23,732 nucleotides of DNA from Candidatus Faecivivens stercorigallinarum (GTDB taxonomy: Bacteria; Bacillota; Clostridia; Oscillospirales; Ruminococcaceae), in the NCBI GenBank assembly GCA_018715465.1, contig DVLN01000066.1:1-23732 (forward strand). The letters are read 5' to 3'. The translations under genes were made by a program, and so were the position numbers. This document shows, piece after piece, positions 7,437 to 15,329 of this stretch; position 1 is the first letter of the stretch, and the number at the start of each line of letters is the position of its first letter. The notes under the pieces were generated by a model. The model was not told the DNA's origin. It saw only the letters and a program-made list of their open reading frames with translations, and did not search any database.

Positions 7437-8252
7437 ATGGGTTATACACGCGTTGGACTGGACGTGTCCAAACATCAGGGGAATATCGACTGGTCAAAGG
7501 CTGCTGCCGGACAGGATTTTGTCATCATCCGTGCAGGGTACGGCCGCTTCGCCAATCAGGAAGACCCCTGTTTTAAAAAGAACATCGAAGGAGCATTTTC
7601 GGCAGGACTGCCGGTCGGTGTATACTGGTACTCTTACGCCGCGACTGAGGCCGAGGCACGGCAGGAGGCAGAAGTCTGCCTGTCGGTCATCGCTCCTTAC
7701 CGCGATAAGATCACACTGCCGGTCTTTTTCGATCAGGAGTATGAGCCGAGTATTATCGCTGCGTCAAAAGCGGTGCGGACTGCCTGCTGCGTTGCTTTCT
7801 GCAAGGCAGTCGAAGCGGCTGGCTATCGTCCCGGCATGTATGCTTCGCTCGACTGGCTGCAAAATAAGATCACCCTTTCTTCACTCCCGGAGGATACGGT
7901 CGTATGGTGCGCCCGCTATTCGGATACTGCGCCCGGTATTGCCCATACCGTCTGGCAGTATTCCAGCACCGGTAAGGTGTCCGGTATCTTCGGCAATGTT
8001 GACCTTAACCGTGCGGAGGAATCTCTTCTCGGGGAGAAGCTGCGCTGGGAGAAGACAGAAAAGGGCTGGATTTACGGCAGCTATAAAAATAAATGGGCAA
8101 AAATCGACGGGTACTGGTATTGGTTTAATGCCGACGGCATTGCAGTCACCGGCTGGGTAGAAGTTAAGGGAAAATGGTATTATTTCCTGACCCTGGCAGA
8201 CGCGCGGAAGACCGGTTATAAGGAATGCGCCTGCATGGAAATCAGCGATTAA
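7437..8252 (+). CDS. GH25 lysozyme-type endolysin with cell-wall-binding repeats
   Basis: Muramidase that cleaves the MurNAc-GlcNAc bond of peptidoglycan; 271 residues. The GH25 domain covers about 1-200: VGLDVSKHQGNIDW (D9), VIIRAGYG, then LPVFFDQEYE, where D99 and E101 form the family's DxE catalytic pair, and HTVWQYSSTGKVSG with NVDLNR near the end. Residues about 210-250 hold two aromatic wall-binding repeats (WAKIDGYWYWFNADGIAVTGW, shortened here, and VKGKWYYF). The final 20 residues (TLADARKTGYKECACMEISD) leave the repeat pattern. No signal peptide, as expected for a holin-dependent endolysin. A ribosome site AGGGGG precedes the ATG. Confidence 0.93.
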   Translation: MGYTRVGLDVSKHQGNIDWSKAAAGQDFVIIRAGYGRFANQEDPCFKKNIEGAFSAGLPVGVYWYSYAATEAEARQEAEVCLSVIAPYRDKITLPVFFDQEYEPSIIAASKAVRTACCVAFCKAVEAAGYRPGMYASLDWLQNKITLSSLPEDTVVWCARYSDTAPGIAHTVWQYSSTGKVSGIFGNVDLNRAEESLLGEKLRWEKTEKGWIYGSYKNKWAKIDGYWYWFNADGIAVTGWVEVKGKWYYFLTLADARKTGYKECACMEISD

Positions 8253-8267
8253 TCGTTTTGTGTAACT

Positions 8268-8298
8268 GGGCTCCGGCTTCGGCCGGGGCTCGTTTTTT
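8268..8298 (+). terminator. Intrinsic terminator of the lysis cassette
   Basis: GGGCTCCGGC-ttcg-GCCGGGGCTC stem, largely paired with wobble, with a stable TTCG-type loop, followed by GTTTTTT. Confidence 0.88.
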
Positions 8299-8312
8299 CT
8301 ATATAGGCAAAG

Positions 8313-8349
8313 CAAAACCCCCGGGATTTCATATCGGAAATCCCGGAGG
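8313..8349 (-). terminator. Terminator of the small membrane-anchored protein gene
   Basis: On the minus strand CCTCCGGGATTTCC pairs with GAAATCCCGGGGG around a short loop, followed by TTTTGCTTT. It stands 40 bp after the 8389 stop and faces the cassette terminator. Confidence 0.8.
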
Positions 8350-8388
8350 TTATCTATACATTGCTTCATAGGACGGCCTGATATTCAA

Positions 8389-8859
8389 TCAGTCGACAAA
8401 AGTCTCACCTGATGCGAATTGCCAGATACGACCACCCAGCTGTTCAATATCCGAATGTACACCTTTTTCGAGAAGTGCGGCTATTTGATTGCATTCTTCT
8501 ACTGAGTGGATTTGATAGCTGCGGTATTCCGGACGGGCTGAATCCTCATAATCGGCAGCTGCCAAAAGGAACAGAACACCATTATTATATTGCCGAATCT
8601 GCCCTGACCAGTAATCGGTAATAATGGTTGTGTCTCCCTGTACCTGAACGAGAAGGCTCTGCCAATAGTAGTTAGTGCCCCATTCATCCGTCTGGATATC
8701 GCGTGCTTCGGTCAGATCGACAGACGAATAATCGTAGTACCGGCAATCCCGATAGCGGCTGTATATCTGCCAGCGGTCGAACCCGAACCGGCAGAGCAGC
8801 GTGACAGCAACACCACAGATAAACCCGAGTATAATCCAAAGCAGCTGTTTTTTCGTCAT
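8389..8859 (-). CDS. Small membrane-anchored protein of unknown function
   Basis: 156 residues. Residues 4-24 (KQLLWIILGFICGVAVTLLC) form an N-terminal membrane anchor or uncleaved signal, and the rest is a soluble, tyrosine-rich domain (YSRYRDCRYYDYSSVDL, VQGDTTIITDYWSGQIRQY) expected outside the membrane. The start at 8859 follows an AGAGGTG ribosome site; the frame stays open 21 codons further upstream, through the terminator at 8887-8925, so that extension is unlikely. I do not recognise a family. It follows metY on the same strand but behind a terminator, so it is probably its own unit. Confidence 0.75.
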   Translation of the reverse strand: MTKKQLLWIILGFICGVAVTLLCRFGFDRWQIYSRYRDCRYYDYSSVDLTEARDIQTDEWGTNYYWQSLLVQVQGDTTIITDYWSGQIRQYNNGVLFLLAAADYEDSARPEYRSYQIHSVEECNQIAALLEKGVHSDIEQLGGRIWQFASGETFVD

Positions 8860-8886
8860 GGGGATACACCTCTTCCGATTGATGAT

Positions 8887-8925
8887 AAAAAAGCCGCAGC
8901 CCTGCTGTAATTCTGACAGCAAGGC
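8887..8925 (-). terminator. Terminator after metY
   Basis: On the minus strand GCCTTGCTGT pairs with ACAGCAGGGC (one G-T), then TGCGGC and six T. It lies about 50 bp after the metY stop. Confidence 0.7.
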
Positions 8926-8976
8926 CGATAGGCAGGCAGACCGCCGGTAAATTAATCCATGCGGTTATATGATATT

Positions 8977-10254
8977 TTAGCGGGTAGCGTCGAGAGCCTG
9001 CTTGAGGTCAGCGATGATCTCGTCGACATTTTCCAGACCGACCGACAGACGGATCAGGTCAGGACCGACACCGGCTGCAACCAGTTCCTCGTCGTTCATC
9101 TGACGGTGGGTCGAGCTGGCAGGGTGGAGAACACAGGTGACCGCGTCGGCAACATGCGTCTCAATCGAGCCGAGCTTGAGGTGTTTCATAAAGGTTTCAG
9201 CTGCTTTTCTGCCGCCTTTGACGCCGAAGGAGATAACGCCGCAGGTGCCGTTCGGCATCATCTTTTTGGCGATTTCGTAGTATTTGTCGCCGGGCAGGCC
9301 GGGGTAGGTAACCCAGGTGACCTGCTCGTTGTCATGCAGGAATTCGGCGACCTTCTGCGCGTTGGCAACGTAACGGGGCATACGGACAGCCAGGCTTTCC
9401 AGGCCGAGGTTGAGCAGGTAAGCGTTGTGGGGCGACTGGATCGAACCAAAGTCACGCATCAGCTGTGCGGTAGCCTTGGTGATGAACGCGCCTTCTTTTC
9501 CGAAACGCTCTGCATAGACAACCCCGTGGTAGCTCTCGTCGGGGGTGGTCAGGCCGGGGAATTTATCGGCATGCGCCATCCAGTCAAACTTGCCCGCGTC
9601 AACAATTGCGCCGCCGACGGTGGCTGCGTGGCCGTCGATATACTTGGTGGTCGAATGGGTGACGATATCCGCGCCCCATTCAATCGGGCGGCAGTTGATG
9701 GGGGTGGGGAAGGTATTGTCGATGATCAGCGGGACGCCGTGTTCATGGGCAACCTTTGCAAAGAGCGGGATATTGAGGACAGTCAGCGCAGGGTTGGCGA
9801 TGGTTTCACCAAAGACAGCTTTGGTGTTGGGCTTAAAAGCGGCGGCCAGTTCTTCCTCGGTGCAGTCGGGGGAAACGAAGGTAAACTCAATGCCCATCTT
9901 CTTCATCGTGACAGCAAACAGGTTGAAGGTGCCGCCATAGATGGAGGATGCGGAGACAACATGATCACTGCAGTTTGCGATATTGAAGATAGCATAGAAG
10001 TTGGCAGCCTGGCCGGAGGAGGTCAGCATGCCGGCGGTACCGCCCTCAAGTGCAGCGATTTTTGCTGCAACGTAGTCATTGGTCGGGTTCTGGAGACGGG
10101 TATAGAAGTAGCCGTTTGCTTCGAGGTCAAACAGCTTGCCCATTTCCTCACTGGTTTCATAGGGGAAGGTAGTCGACTGAATGATCGGTACCTGTCTGGG
10201 TTCACCGGATTTGGGAATATAGCCGGTATGAAGGCATTTGGTTTCGAGTTCCAT
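8977..10254 (-). CDS. metY: O-acetylhomoserine aminocarboxypropyltransferase/sulfhydrylase
   Basis: PLP enzyme of the Cys/Met metabolism family, 425 residues, that makes homocysteine from O-acetylhomoserine and sulfide in methionine synthesis. Motifs: TRLQNPTNDYVAAKIAALEGG (52-71, shortened: the PLP-phosphate contact region), LIIDNTFPTP (176-185), and THSTTKYIDGHAATVGG, where K204 is the Schiff-base lysine. The C-terminal part has SSTHRQ and LIRLSVGLEN, the substrate carboxylate-binding end. Length fits MetY (about 425-430) rather than the shorter MetB/MetC. The ATG at 10254 has GGAAG 8 bases upstream; an upstream extension of 16 residues (KKKGSFA) has no ribosome site. No S-box aptamer is seen in the leader. 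Confidence 0.94.
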   Translation of the reverse strand: MELETKCLHTGYIPKSGEPRQVPIIQSTTFPYETSEEMGKLFDLEANGYFYTRLQNPTNDYVAAKIAALEGGTAGMLTSSGQAANFYAIFNIANCSDHVVSASSIYGGTFNLFAVTMKKMGIEFTFVSPDCTEEELAAAFKPNTKAVFGETIANPALTVLNIPLFAKVAHEHGVPLIIDNTFPTPINCRPIEWGADIVTHSTTKYIDGHAATVGGAIVDAGKFDWMAHADKFPGLTTPDESYHGVVYAERFGKEGAFITKATAQLMRDFGSIQSPHNAYLLNLGLESLAVRMPRYVANAQKVAEFLHDNEQVTWVTYPGLPGDKYYEIAKKMMPNGTCGVISFGVKGGRKAAETFMKHLKLGSIETHVADAVTCVLHPASSTHRQMNDEELVAAGVGPDLIRLSVGLENVDEIIADLKQALDATR

Positions 10255-10291
10255 TGCAAAACTTCCTTTCTTTTTGTGTATGGATATATGG

Positions 10292-10317
10292 CCAGACAGC
10301 ATGGAAGGTGCTGTCGG
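10292..10317 (-). other. Leader hairpin upstream of metY
   Basis: GACAGC and GCTGTC arms with flanking CC/GG (one bulge) lie 38-63 bases before the metY start, on the transcribed side. It is not an S-box and has no T-run, so any regulatory role is open. The segment 10318-10374 shows no clear promoter hexamers. Confidence 0.35.
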
Positions 10318-10374
10318 ACTGACAGAAAATCAACAGGGGTTATAGTGGGAGGTAACGTATATAGGTTGTACCGT

Positions 10375-10831
10375 CCCAAACTGTCCACCGGACAGTTTGG
10401 GAAAGATAACGGGTTGATAATCGCTGCCGCCGTGCCGGCCCACGTAGTCCCACCTGACTGCATAAGCCGGGTGTACTGTCCTCGCACGTTTATGTTGAAA
10501 GCCCGCATCGAGCGGACTTTCAACATAGGAAGACCCCTTGCAAGGGTCTTCCCACGGGTCCATACACTGCGGTGTATGGACCCTCCCTGTCCTGTGCTTG
10601 TTTTGGGGAAAGAGATTTCGCCCGTTGCGACGGGCGACCAGGGACTCTGCCCACTGGACCCCGCAAGCCTTTGAAAAGGCTTGACCTAAACTTTTAATTC
10701 ACTGATTCCGTAAAAAAGTGCTTACCGTTACTCACTGTCTACCCGGCGCGTTTGCAAAGACTGTTATTTCCACAATCGAGGCGGTCGGAACGCCGCCGAA
10801 CAACGCGAACAAGTCCGCGGCGACTCGCCGC
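10375..10831 (+). repeat. Modular hairpin repeat, copy C, complete from palindrome to terminal hairpin
   Basis: The cleanest full copy. It starts with CCCAAACTGTCC-acc-GGACAGTTTGGG (10375-10401), goes on with the conserved CCCACGTAGTCCCACCTGA line, hairpins TTGAAAG/CTTTCAA, GGAAGACCC/GGGTCTTCC, GGGTCCATACAC/GTGTATGGACCC (TGCG loop), CGCCCGT/ACGGGCG (TGCG loop), CCAG/CTGG and AAGCCTTT/AAAAGGCTT, and one end module with GGCGG-tcggaacg-CCGCC. The terminal hairpin GCGGCG-act-CGCCGC (10817-10831) touches the paaK stop codon with no base between. Confidence 0.9.
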
Positions 10832-12070
10832 TTAGTAGCGGTAATCAGTGACGCGTTTGGTCTTCTTTTCGCTGCGGGGGAGGGTGCCGACCGGAACGAT
10901 GTTGACCTTGGGTGTGACGCCGATACGGGACTTGATCTGCTCCTGAATGGTTCTGGCGAGGTTTTCAAACGAATAGTTGTAGTCCGCCTCGACCGTCATC
11001 ATCATGACGTCTTTATTCGTATTTTCGTCCCAGCCGAGCGCGATCGCGTATTCGCTGGATACACCCGGAATCGCGCGGAGCACTTCTTCGACCTGTGCGG
11101 GGAACATGTTGACCCCGTGAACCTTGAACATGTCGTCGCTGCGTCCCTTGATGATGTCGATTCTCGGGTACTTGCAGCCGCACTTGCATTCGCCGGGGAT
11201 AATTCTCGACAGGTCATGGGTTCTGAACCGGATGAGCGGCGCGCCTTCCTTGACCAGTGTAGTCAGGACAATCTCGCCTTCTTCGCCGTCCGGGACAGGT
11301 TTACCGGTGACCGGGTCGACAACCTCCAGATAGACATAATCGTCCCAGTAGTGGATGCCGTCTTCCGCGTCGCAGCTGATGCCGATGCCGGGGCCGTACA
11401 CTTCGGTCAGTCCGTAGATGTCATACAGCGTGATGCCCAGCTCGGATTTGATACGGGCACGCATCTTGTCGCCCCAGCGTTCGGAGCCGATGACGCCTTT
11501 TTTCAGGGCGATTTTGTCTTTCAGCCCGCGCTTTGCGACCTCTTCAGCCAGCAGCAGAGCGTAAGACGAAGTTGCCGAGATAACCGTCGACTGCAAATCG
11601 ACCATCATTTGCAGCTGTTTTTCGGTATTGCCCGGCCCCATCGGAATAGCCATCGCGCCAAGTTTTTCCGCGCCCAGCTGGAACCCGATACCGGCTGTCC
11701 ACAGCCCGTAACCGGGGGTAATCTGGATACGGTCAAGTTTGCCGATACCCGCGATTTCATAGCACCGCGCGAACATGGTTGCCCAGTCGTCGACGTCCTT
11801 TGCGGTATAGGGAATGATGACCGGTTTGCCGGTCGTGCCGGAAGAAGAGTGGATGCGGACGATCTCGCTGTCGGGAACCGCCTGAATTCCCAGGGGATAA
11901 GCGTTGCGGAGGTCGTCTTTGGAGGAGAAGGGGAGCTTCTCGAAATCTTCCTGCGAATGGATACCGTCGATACCCAGATCACGATACATCTTTCCATAAT
12001 AACTGTCGGTACCGATCAGCCGCTGGATCTGCTGGTTGATCAGTTCGAGTTGTTTACTGTTCAGCTGCAA
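10832..12070 (-). CDS. paaK: Phenylacetate-CoA ligase-type aryl-CoA ligase
   Basis: Adenylate-forming ligase of the PaaK family that links aryl acetates to CoA through an acyl-AMP; 412 residues. Motifs: SSSGTTGKP (75-83, AMP/P-loop), YGLTEVYGPGIG (adenine-binding A5 region), FRTHDLSRI, a CKCGCKYPR cysteine cluster typical of the family, GRSDDMFKVHGVNMFP, and LPRSEKKTKRV at the C-terminus with the catalytic lysine region. TTG 12070 is chosen as start because AGGTGA lies 6 bases upstream; a GTG at 12079 overlaps that ribosome site. It follows iorB by 86 bp on the same strand. In this setting it probably acts on phenylacetate, indoleacetate or 4-hydroxyphenylacetate, possibly in the CoA-releasing, ATP-forming direction (inference). 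The stop codon touches repeat C. Confidence 0.92.
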   Translation of the reverse strand: MQLNSKQLELINQQIQRLIGTDSYYGKMYRDLGIDGIHSQEDFEKLPFSSKDDLRNAYPLGIQAVPDSEIVRIHSSSGTTGKPVIIPYTAKDVDDWATMFARCYEIAGIGKLDRIQITPGYGLWTAGIGFQLGAEKLGAMAIPMGPGNTEKQLQMMVDLQSTVISATSSYALLLAEEVAKRGLKDKIALKKGVIGSERWGDKMRARIKSELGITLYDIYGLTEVYGPGIGISCDAEDGIHYWDDYVYLEVVDPVTGKPVPDGEEGEIVLTTLVKEGAPLIRFRTHDLSRIIPGECKCGCKYPRIDIIKGRSDDMFKVHGVNMFPAQVEEVLRAIPGVSSEYAIALGWDENTNKDVMMMTVEADYNYSFENLARTIQEQIKSRIGVTPKVNIVPVGTLPRSEKKTKRVTDYRY

Positions 12071-12156
12071 AAAAATCACCTGCTTTTTGTAAAATCATAT
12101 CCTGTCCGGTGAAACTGTCACCGGGTTGATGCAATGTTTCAACAGTCCGGGAAGGC

Positions 12157-12753
12157 TTACATCCCTTCGATGCTGTTATAGTAGTCGATACCAATTTTGA
12201 GGGCTTTGGCGTTGATTTCGCGGAACTTTTCCGGCACCCGGCTTTCGACCGACTGACGGACAATCTCTTCCGGCAGCCCGGTCACACCGGCCGCGACTGC
12301 AATCCCCAGCATCACGACGTTAAAATATCGGACCGACCCGAGCGGCGCGCAAAGCTCTGCCGGGTTCGCAGTAATCACCTTTTTGACCCGCGTTTTCAGA
12401 AACTCCAGCATCGGTCCCGCCTGATAACTTCCGCCCGACAACGACGCAGTGACCGGCATGACCGGCTGGCTGCTGACAATGACGGTACCGTTTTGATTCA
12501 GCAGCGGCAGATTGCGCACCGCCTCGGCCGGTTCAAATGCCAGCATCAATTCTGCACATCCGCTTGGAATCAGCGGGGAATAGCTCTCACCAATGCGGAC
12601 ATGGCTTGTAACCGAGCCGCCGCGCTGGGCCATACCGATTGTCTCAGCGGAATGGACGGTTTCACCCGCAGCCATCGCCGAAGCAGCCAGCAGCTTGGAT
12701 ACCAAAACAATACCCTGACCGCCGACGCCGCAGAGAAGAATATCCTTGTTCAT
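12157..12753 (-). CDS. iorB: Indolepyruvate:ferredoxin oxidoreductase, beta subunit
   Basis: Gamma-domain-type subunit of the 2-oxoacid:ferredoxin oxidoreductase family, 198 residues. It starts with DILLCGVGGQGIVLVSKLL, contains HSAETIGMAQRGGSVTSHVRIG and the late YFNVVMLG segment, all characteristic of IorB. Together with IorA it oxidatively decarboxylates aryl pyruvates, the transamination products of Trp, Phe and Tyr, to aryl-acetyl-CoA while reducing ferredoxin. The start at 12753 has GGAGGG 7 bases upstream; it begins 13 bp after the iorA stop, which indicates translational coupling and one operon. The 17-codon upstream extension overlaps iorA and was left out. Confidence 0.95.
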   Translation of the reverse strand: MNKDILLCGVGGQGIVLVSKLLAASAMAAGETVHSAETIGMAQRGGSVTSHVRIGESYSPLIPSGCAELMLAFEPAEAVRNLPLLNQNGTVIVSSQPVMPVTASLSGGSYQAGPMLEFLKTRVKKVITANPAELCAPLGSVRYFNVVMLGIAVAAGVTGLPEEIVRQSVESRVPEKFREINAKALKIGIDYYNSIEGM

Positions 12754-12766
12754 TTTCCGTCCCTCC

Positions 12767-14557
12767 TTAAACCTTAATCGCACCGGTCGGGCAGATCTGT
12801 GCACACAGCCCGCAGCCGTTGCAGAGACTGCCGTCGACTGCGACCTTCCCGTCTCGGATTACCAGGCCGGGGCAGCCGATCTCGCGGATACATTTCTTGC
12901 ACTGGACGCATTTTTCACTGATTTCAGCCGGTTTTCCGGGCTTAACGCCAGCAATGCACGGACTGCGGAAGATGACCGCGGTCACACCATCGGTTTCGGC
13001 GCAATCTTTGACCGCTTCCACCGCTGCTTTCAGGTCAAGCGGATTGACGACGCGGATTTTGCTGACGCCCATCCCTTCCAGAATCTTTACCGGGTCGATC
13101 TTGGCGACGATATCGCCCATCATCGTTTTACCGGTGCCGGGGTGGGGCTGGTGGCCGGTCATTGCAGTGGTCGAGTTGTCCAGCAGGACGAGTACCATCT
13201 GCGCATTGTTGTACAGCGCGTTGACAACGCCGGTCATGCCCGACGCAAAGAAGGTCGAGTCACCGATAAACGCAAAGTTGACGCTGCCAGGGTTTGCCCA
13301 GTGCAGCCCCTGTGCCATCGTCACGCCTGCCCCCATGCACAGACAGGTGTCGACCATGTCCAGCGGCATTGCGTTGCCCAGCGTATAGCAGCCGATATCG
13401 CCGCAGAAGTTGGCTTTTTTGCCCTTCATCGCAACTTTAACCGCATAGAAGGAGGCGCGGTGAGGGCATCCGGCACAGAGTACCGGCGGACGGACCGGCA
13501 GAGCGGGTGCGTCGGTCATATCGACCGGCTGACTGCCCGCCAGATCGGCGCCGATAAACGCTGCAACGATCTTCCGCAGGGAATCGGTTGAGTTTTCGCC
13601 CGCGTGGGGGACATCGCCCGTCCGTTTGCCGCGGATGTTCAGGGGCAGATGATGGACGCCGGCGAGCTTCATCACCGATTCTTCGAGATAGGGGGAAAGC
13701 TCTTCGACACAGAGCAGCTCCTTCACGCCGTCCAGCGCTTTCAGCAGAAATTCTTCCGGCATCGGGAAGGGGGTACCCACCCGGATCAGCTTAACGTCAG
13801 TCCCATTGACAATTTCTTTCAGATAGGCATAGCTGACGCCGCCGGTCAGGATGGCCTTGTCCGTGTTTTCCGCGCCCTCGACGGTATTGTACCGATAACC
13901 GGAAAATTCCCGTCCAAGTTCCGGGTTGCGTGTCTCAATCCGCACATGGTTTAAATAGGACGACCGCGGGAAGATGACCCAGCGGGCGGTATTTTTTTCA
14001 AACCCGGGAGCGGGTTTGGGGGAGAACTGTTCCGGGATTTCGACTGCCGCATATCCGTGACAGACTCTGGTTGTCGGACGGAAGAGGACGGGGGTATGGT
14101 ATTTTTCCGAGCATTCAAACGCATCCTGAATCATCTGAAAAGCCTCTTCAGGGGTCGCCGGGTCAAATACCGGAATGCGGGCGAATTCCGCGAAACGCCT
14201 GGTATCCTGTTCGGTCTGGGAGGAGATCGGGCCGGGGTCATCAGCGGAGACAACGACCAGACCGCCTTCGACGCCGACATACGCCAGGCTCATCAGCGGG
14301 TCAGACGCGACGTTCAGGCCAACCTGCTTCATCGTTACGAGGGAGCGCATCCCTGAGTAACTGGCAGCGGCTGCTACTTCGAGGGCGGCCTTTTCGTTGA
14401 CCGACCATTCGATATGTACCGAACCGTCGTTCCATTTGGCGGCGGTTTCGATGATTTCAGAAGATGGCGTGCCGGGGTAGCCCGCAATCAGACCGACACC
14501 GGCGGAAAGGGCGCCGAGGGCGATAGCCCCGTTGCCCATCAGATATTCCTGTTTCAT
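12767..14557 (-). CDS. iorA: Indolepyruvate:ferredoxin oxidoreductase, alpha subunit
   Basis: Large TPP- and Fe-S-containing subunit, 596 residues, near the family length. N-terminal pyrimidine-binding part: GNGAIALGALSAGVGLIAGYPGTPSSE and the VNEKAALEVAAAASYSG region, given here only as landmarks. The TPP diphosphate part has CAGCPHR, GDIGCYTLG, FIGDSTFFASG and LLDNSTTAMTG (about 355-460). Two ferredoxin-type cluster motifs close the protein: CVQCKKCIREIGCP (C550, C553, C556, C562) and CNGCGLCAQICP (from C579). The ATG follows GGTGAT at 7 bases. No sure promoter is visible in the 67 bp between it and repeat copy D. It heads the iorA-iorB-paaK operon. Confidence 0.96.
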   Translation of the reverse strand: MKQEYLMGNGAIALGALSAGVGLIAGYPGTPSSEIIETAAKWNDGSVHIEWSVNEKAALEVAAAASYSGMRSLVTMKQVGLNVASDPLMSLAYVGVEGGLVVVSADDPGPISSQTEQDTRRFAEFARIPVFDPATPEEAFQMIQDAFECSEKYHTPVLFRPTTRVCHGYAAVEIPEQFSPKPAPGFEKNTARWVIFPRSSYLNHVRIETRNPELGREFSGYRYNTVEGAENTDKAILTGGVSYAYLKEIVNGTDVKLIRVGTPFPMPEEFLLKALDGVKELLCVEELSPYLEESVMKLAGVHHLPLNIRGKRTGDVPHAGENSTDSLRKIVAAFIGADLAGSQPVDMTDAPALPVRPPVLCAGCPHRASFYAVKVAMKGKKANFCGDIGCYTLGNAMPLDMVDTCLCMGAGVTMAQGLHWANPGSVNFAFIGDSTFFASGMTGVVNALYNNAQMVLVLLDNSTTAMTGHQPHPGTGKTMMGDIVAKIDPVKILEGMGVSKIRVVNPLDLKAAVEAVKDCAETDGVTAVIFRSPCIAGVKPGKPAEISEKCVQCKKCIREIGCPGLVIRDGKVAVDGSLCNGCGLCAQICPTGAIKV

Positions 14558-14624
14558 AATTTATCACCTGACTCGAACGTAAAGAAGATTGTGCATATAC
14601 ATTTCCCATCTGTTTGACCGACGC

Positions 14625-15087
14625 GCAGAGGCGGAATGCTTCCGCTGCCTTGATCGCGATGGTCGCCCGCGAAGCGCATATATGCGCTATCGACGGGCTC
14701 GGTTGTGAGAATAACAACCTTAGCGAACGCGCCGGGTAGATAATGCGATATTCAACTGCTTCATAGAGCAATTCGCACAATGTGGGGACGATAATGATAT
14801 AAAAGTTTAGGTCAAGCCTTTTCAAAGGCTTGCGGGGTCCAGCGGGCAGAGCCCCTGGTCGCCCTCCGCAGAGGGCGAAATCCTTTCTCCAAACAAAGAT
14901 CAGGAGAGCTCGAGAAACCTATCAAGGGGTTCTCGTTTGGAAAAGGCCCGCTCGATGCGGGTCTTTTCCAATAATCGCGAGGACAGCAATTCCGACTTAG
15001 CTGCTCAGGTGGAACTACGTGGGCCGGCACGGCGCTAACAAATTATTGACCGCTGCCCCTCTTTGACTGTCCGGTGGACAGTCAAAG
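14625..15087 (-). repeat. Modular hairpin repeat, copy D, upstream of iorA
   Basis: Minus orientation. It begins with the palindrome CTTTGACTGTCC-ggt-GGACAGTCAAAG (15061-15087). Hairpin I has the pairing GACCCG/CGGGCC, hairpin II CGAGAACC/GGTTTCTCG (one bulge), the TGCG hairpin is CGCCCTC/GAGGGCG; hairpin III is missing. The end module has GCCCG/CGGGC around an AGCGCAT/ATGCGCT inner stem, and the terminal hairpin is GGCAGCGGAA-gca-TTCCGCCTCTGC, unlike the other copies but still paired. It ends about 67 bp before iorA. The stretch 15088-15272 holds no gene, only an AT-rich patch with ACTATAATATAC. Confidence 0.85.
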
Positions 15088-15272
15088 ACACTCAAAGCCT
15101 ACAACGACCTGCGTTTGCCTTGCATAGCTGTAAGAAAATACTATAATATACAAAGACAGGCGACCGATTGATACCGGCCGCCCGGGGTTGCATTGCTATA
15201 AAGATACCAATTATGCTCTCCGACAACAAAGCAAAAACTTTCAGCCGCGACCACTCAGTTGACGTTTCGCTT

Positions 15273-15329
15273 AACCGAGCCTGTCGGAACGCAGGCGAAC
15301 GACGCGAACTGTCCGCCCGGACACCGGGC
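15273..15329 (+). repeat. Partial repeat copy E: end module only, touching the leuB stop
   Basis: Just the last part of the A-D element: GCCTG-tcggaacg-CAGGC, then GCGAACTGTCC and the terminal hairpin GCCCGG-aca-CCGGGC (15315-15329), which directly touches the leuB stop codon. The loop sequences match the other copies exactly while both stems differ. Confidence 0.8.

Noticed and set aside
10255..10374. S-box (SAM) riboswitch before metY
   Set aside because: The leader is short and lacks the conserved S-box core; only one simple hairpin is visible.
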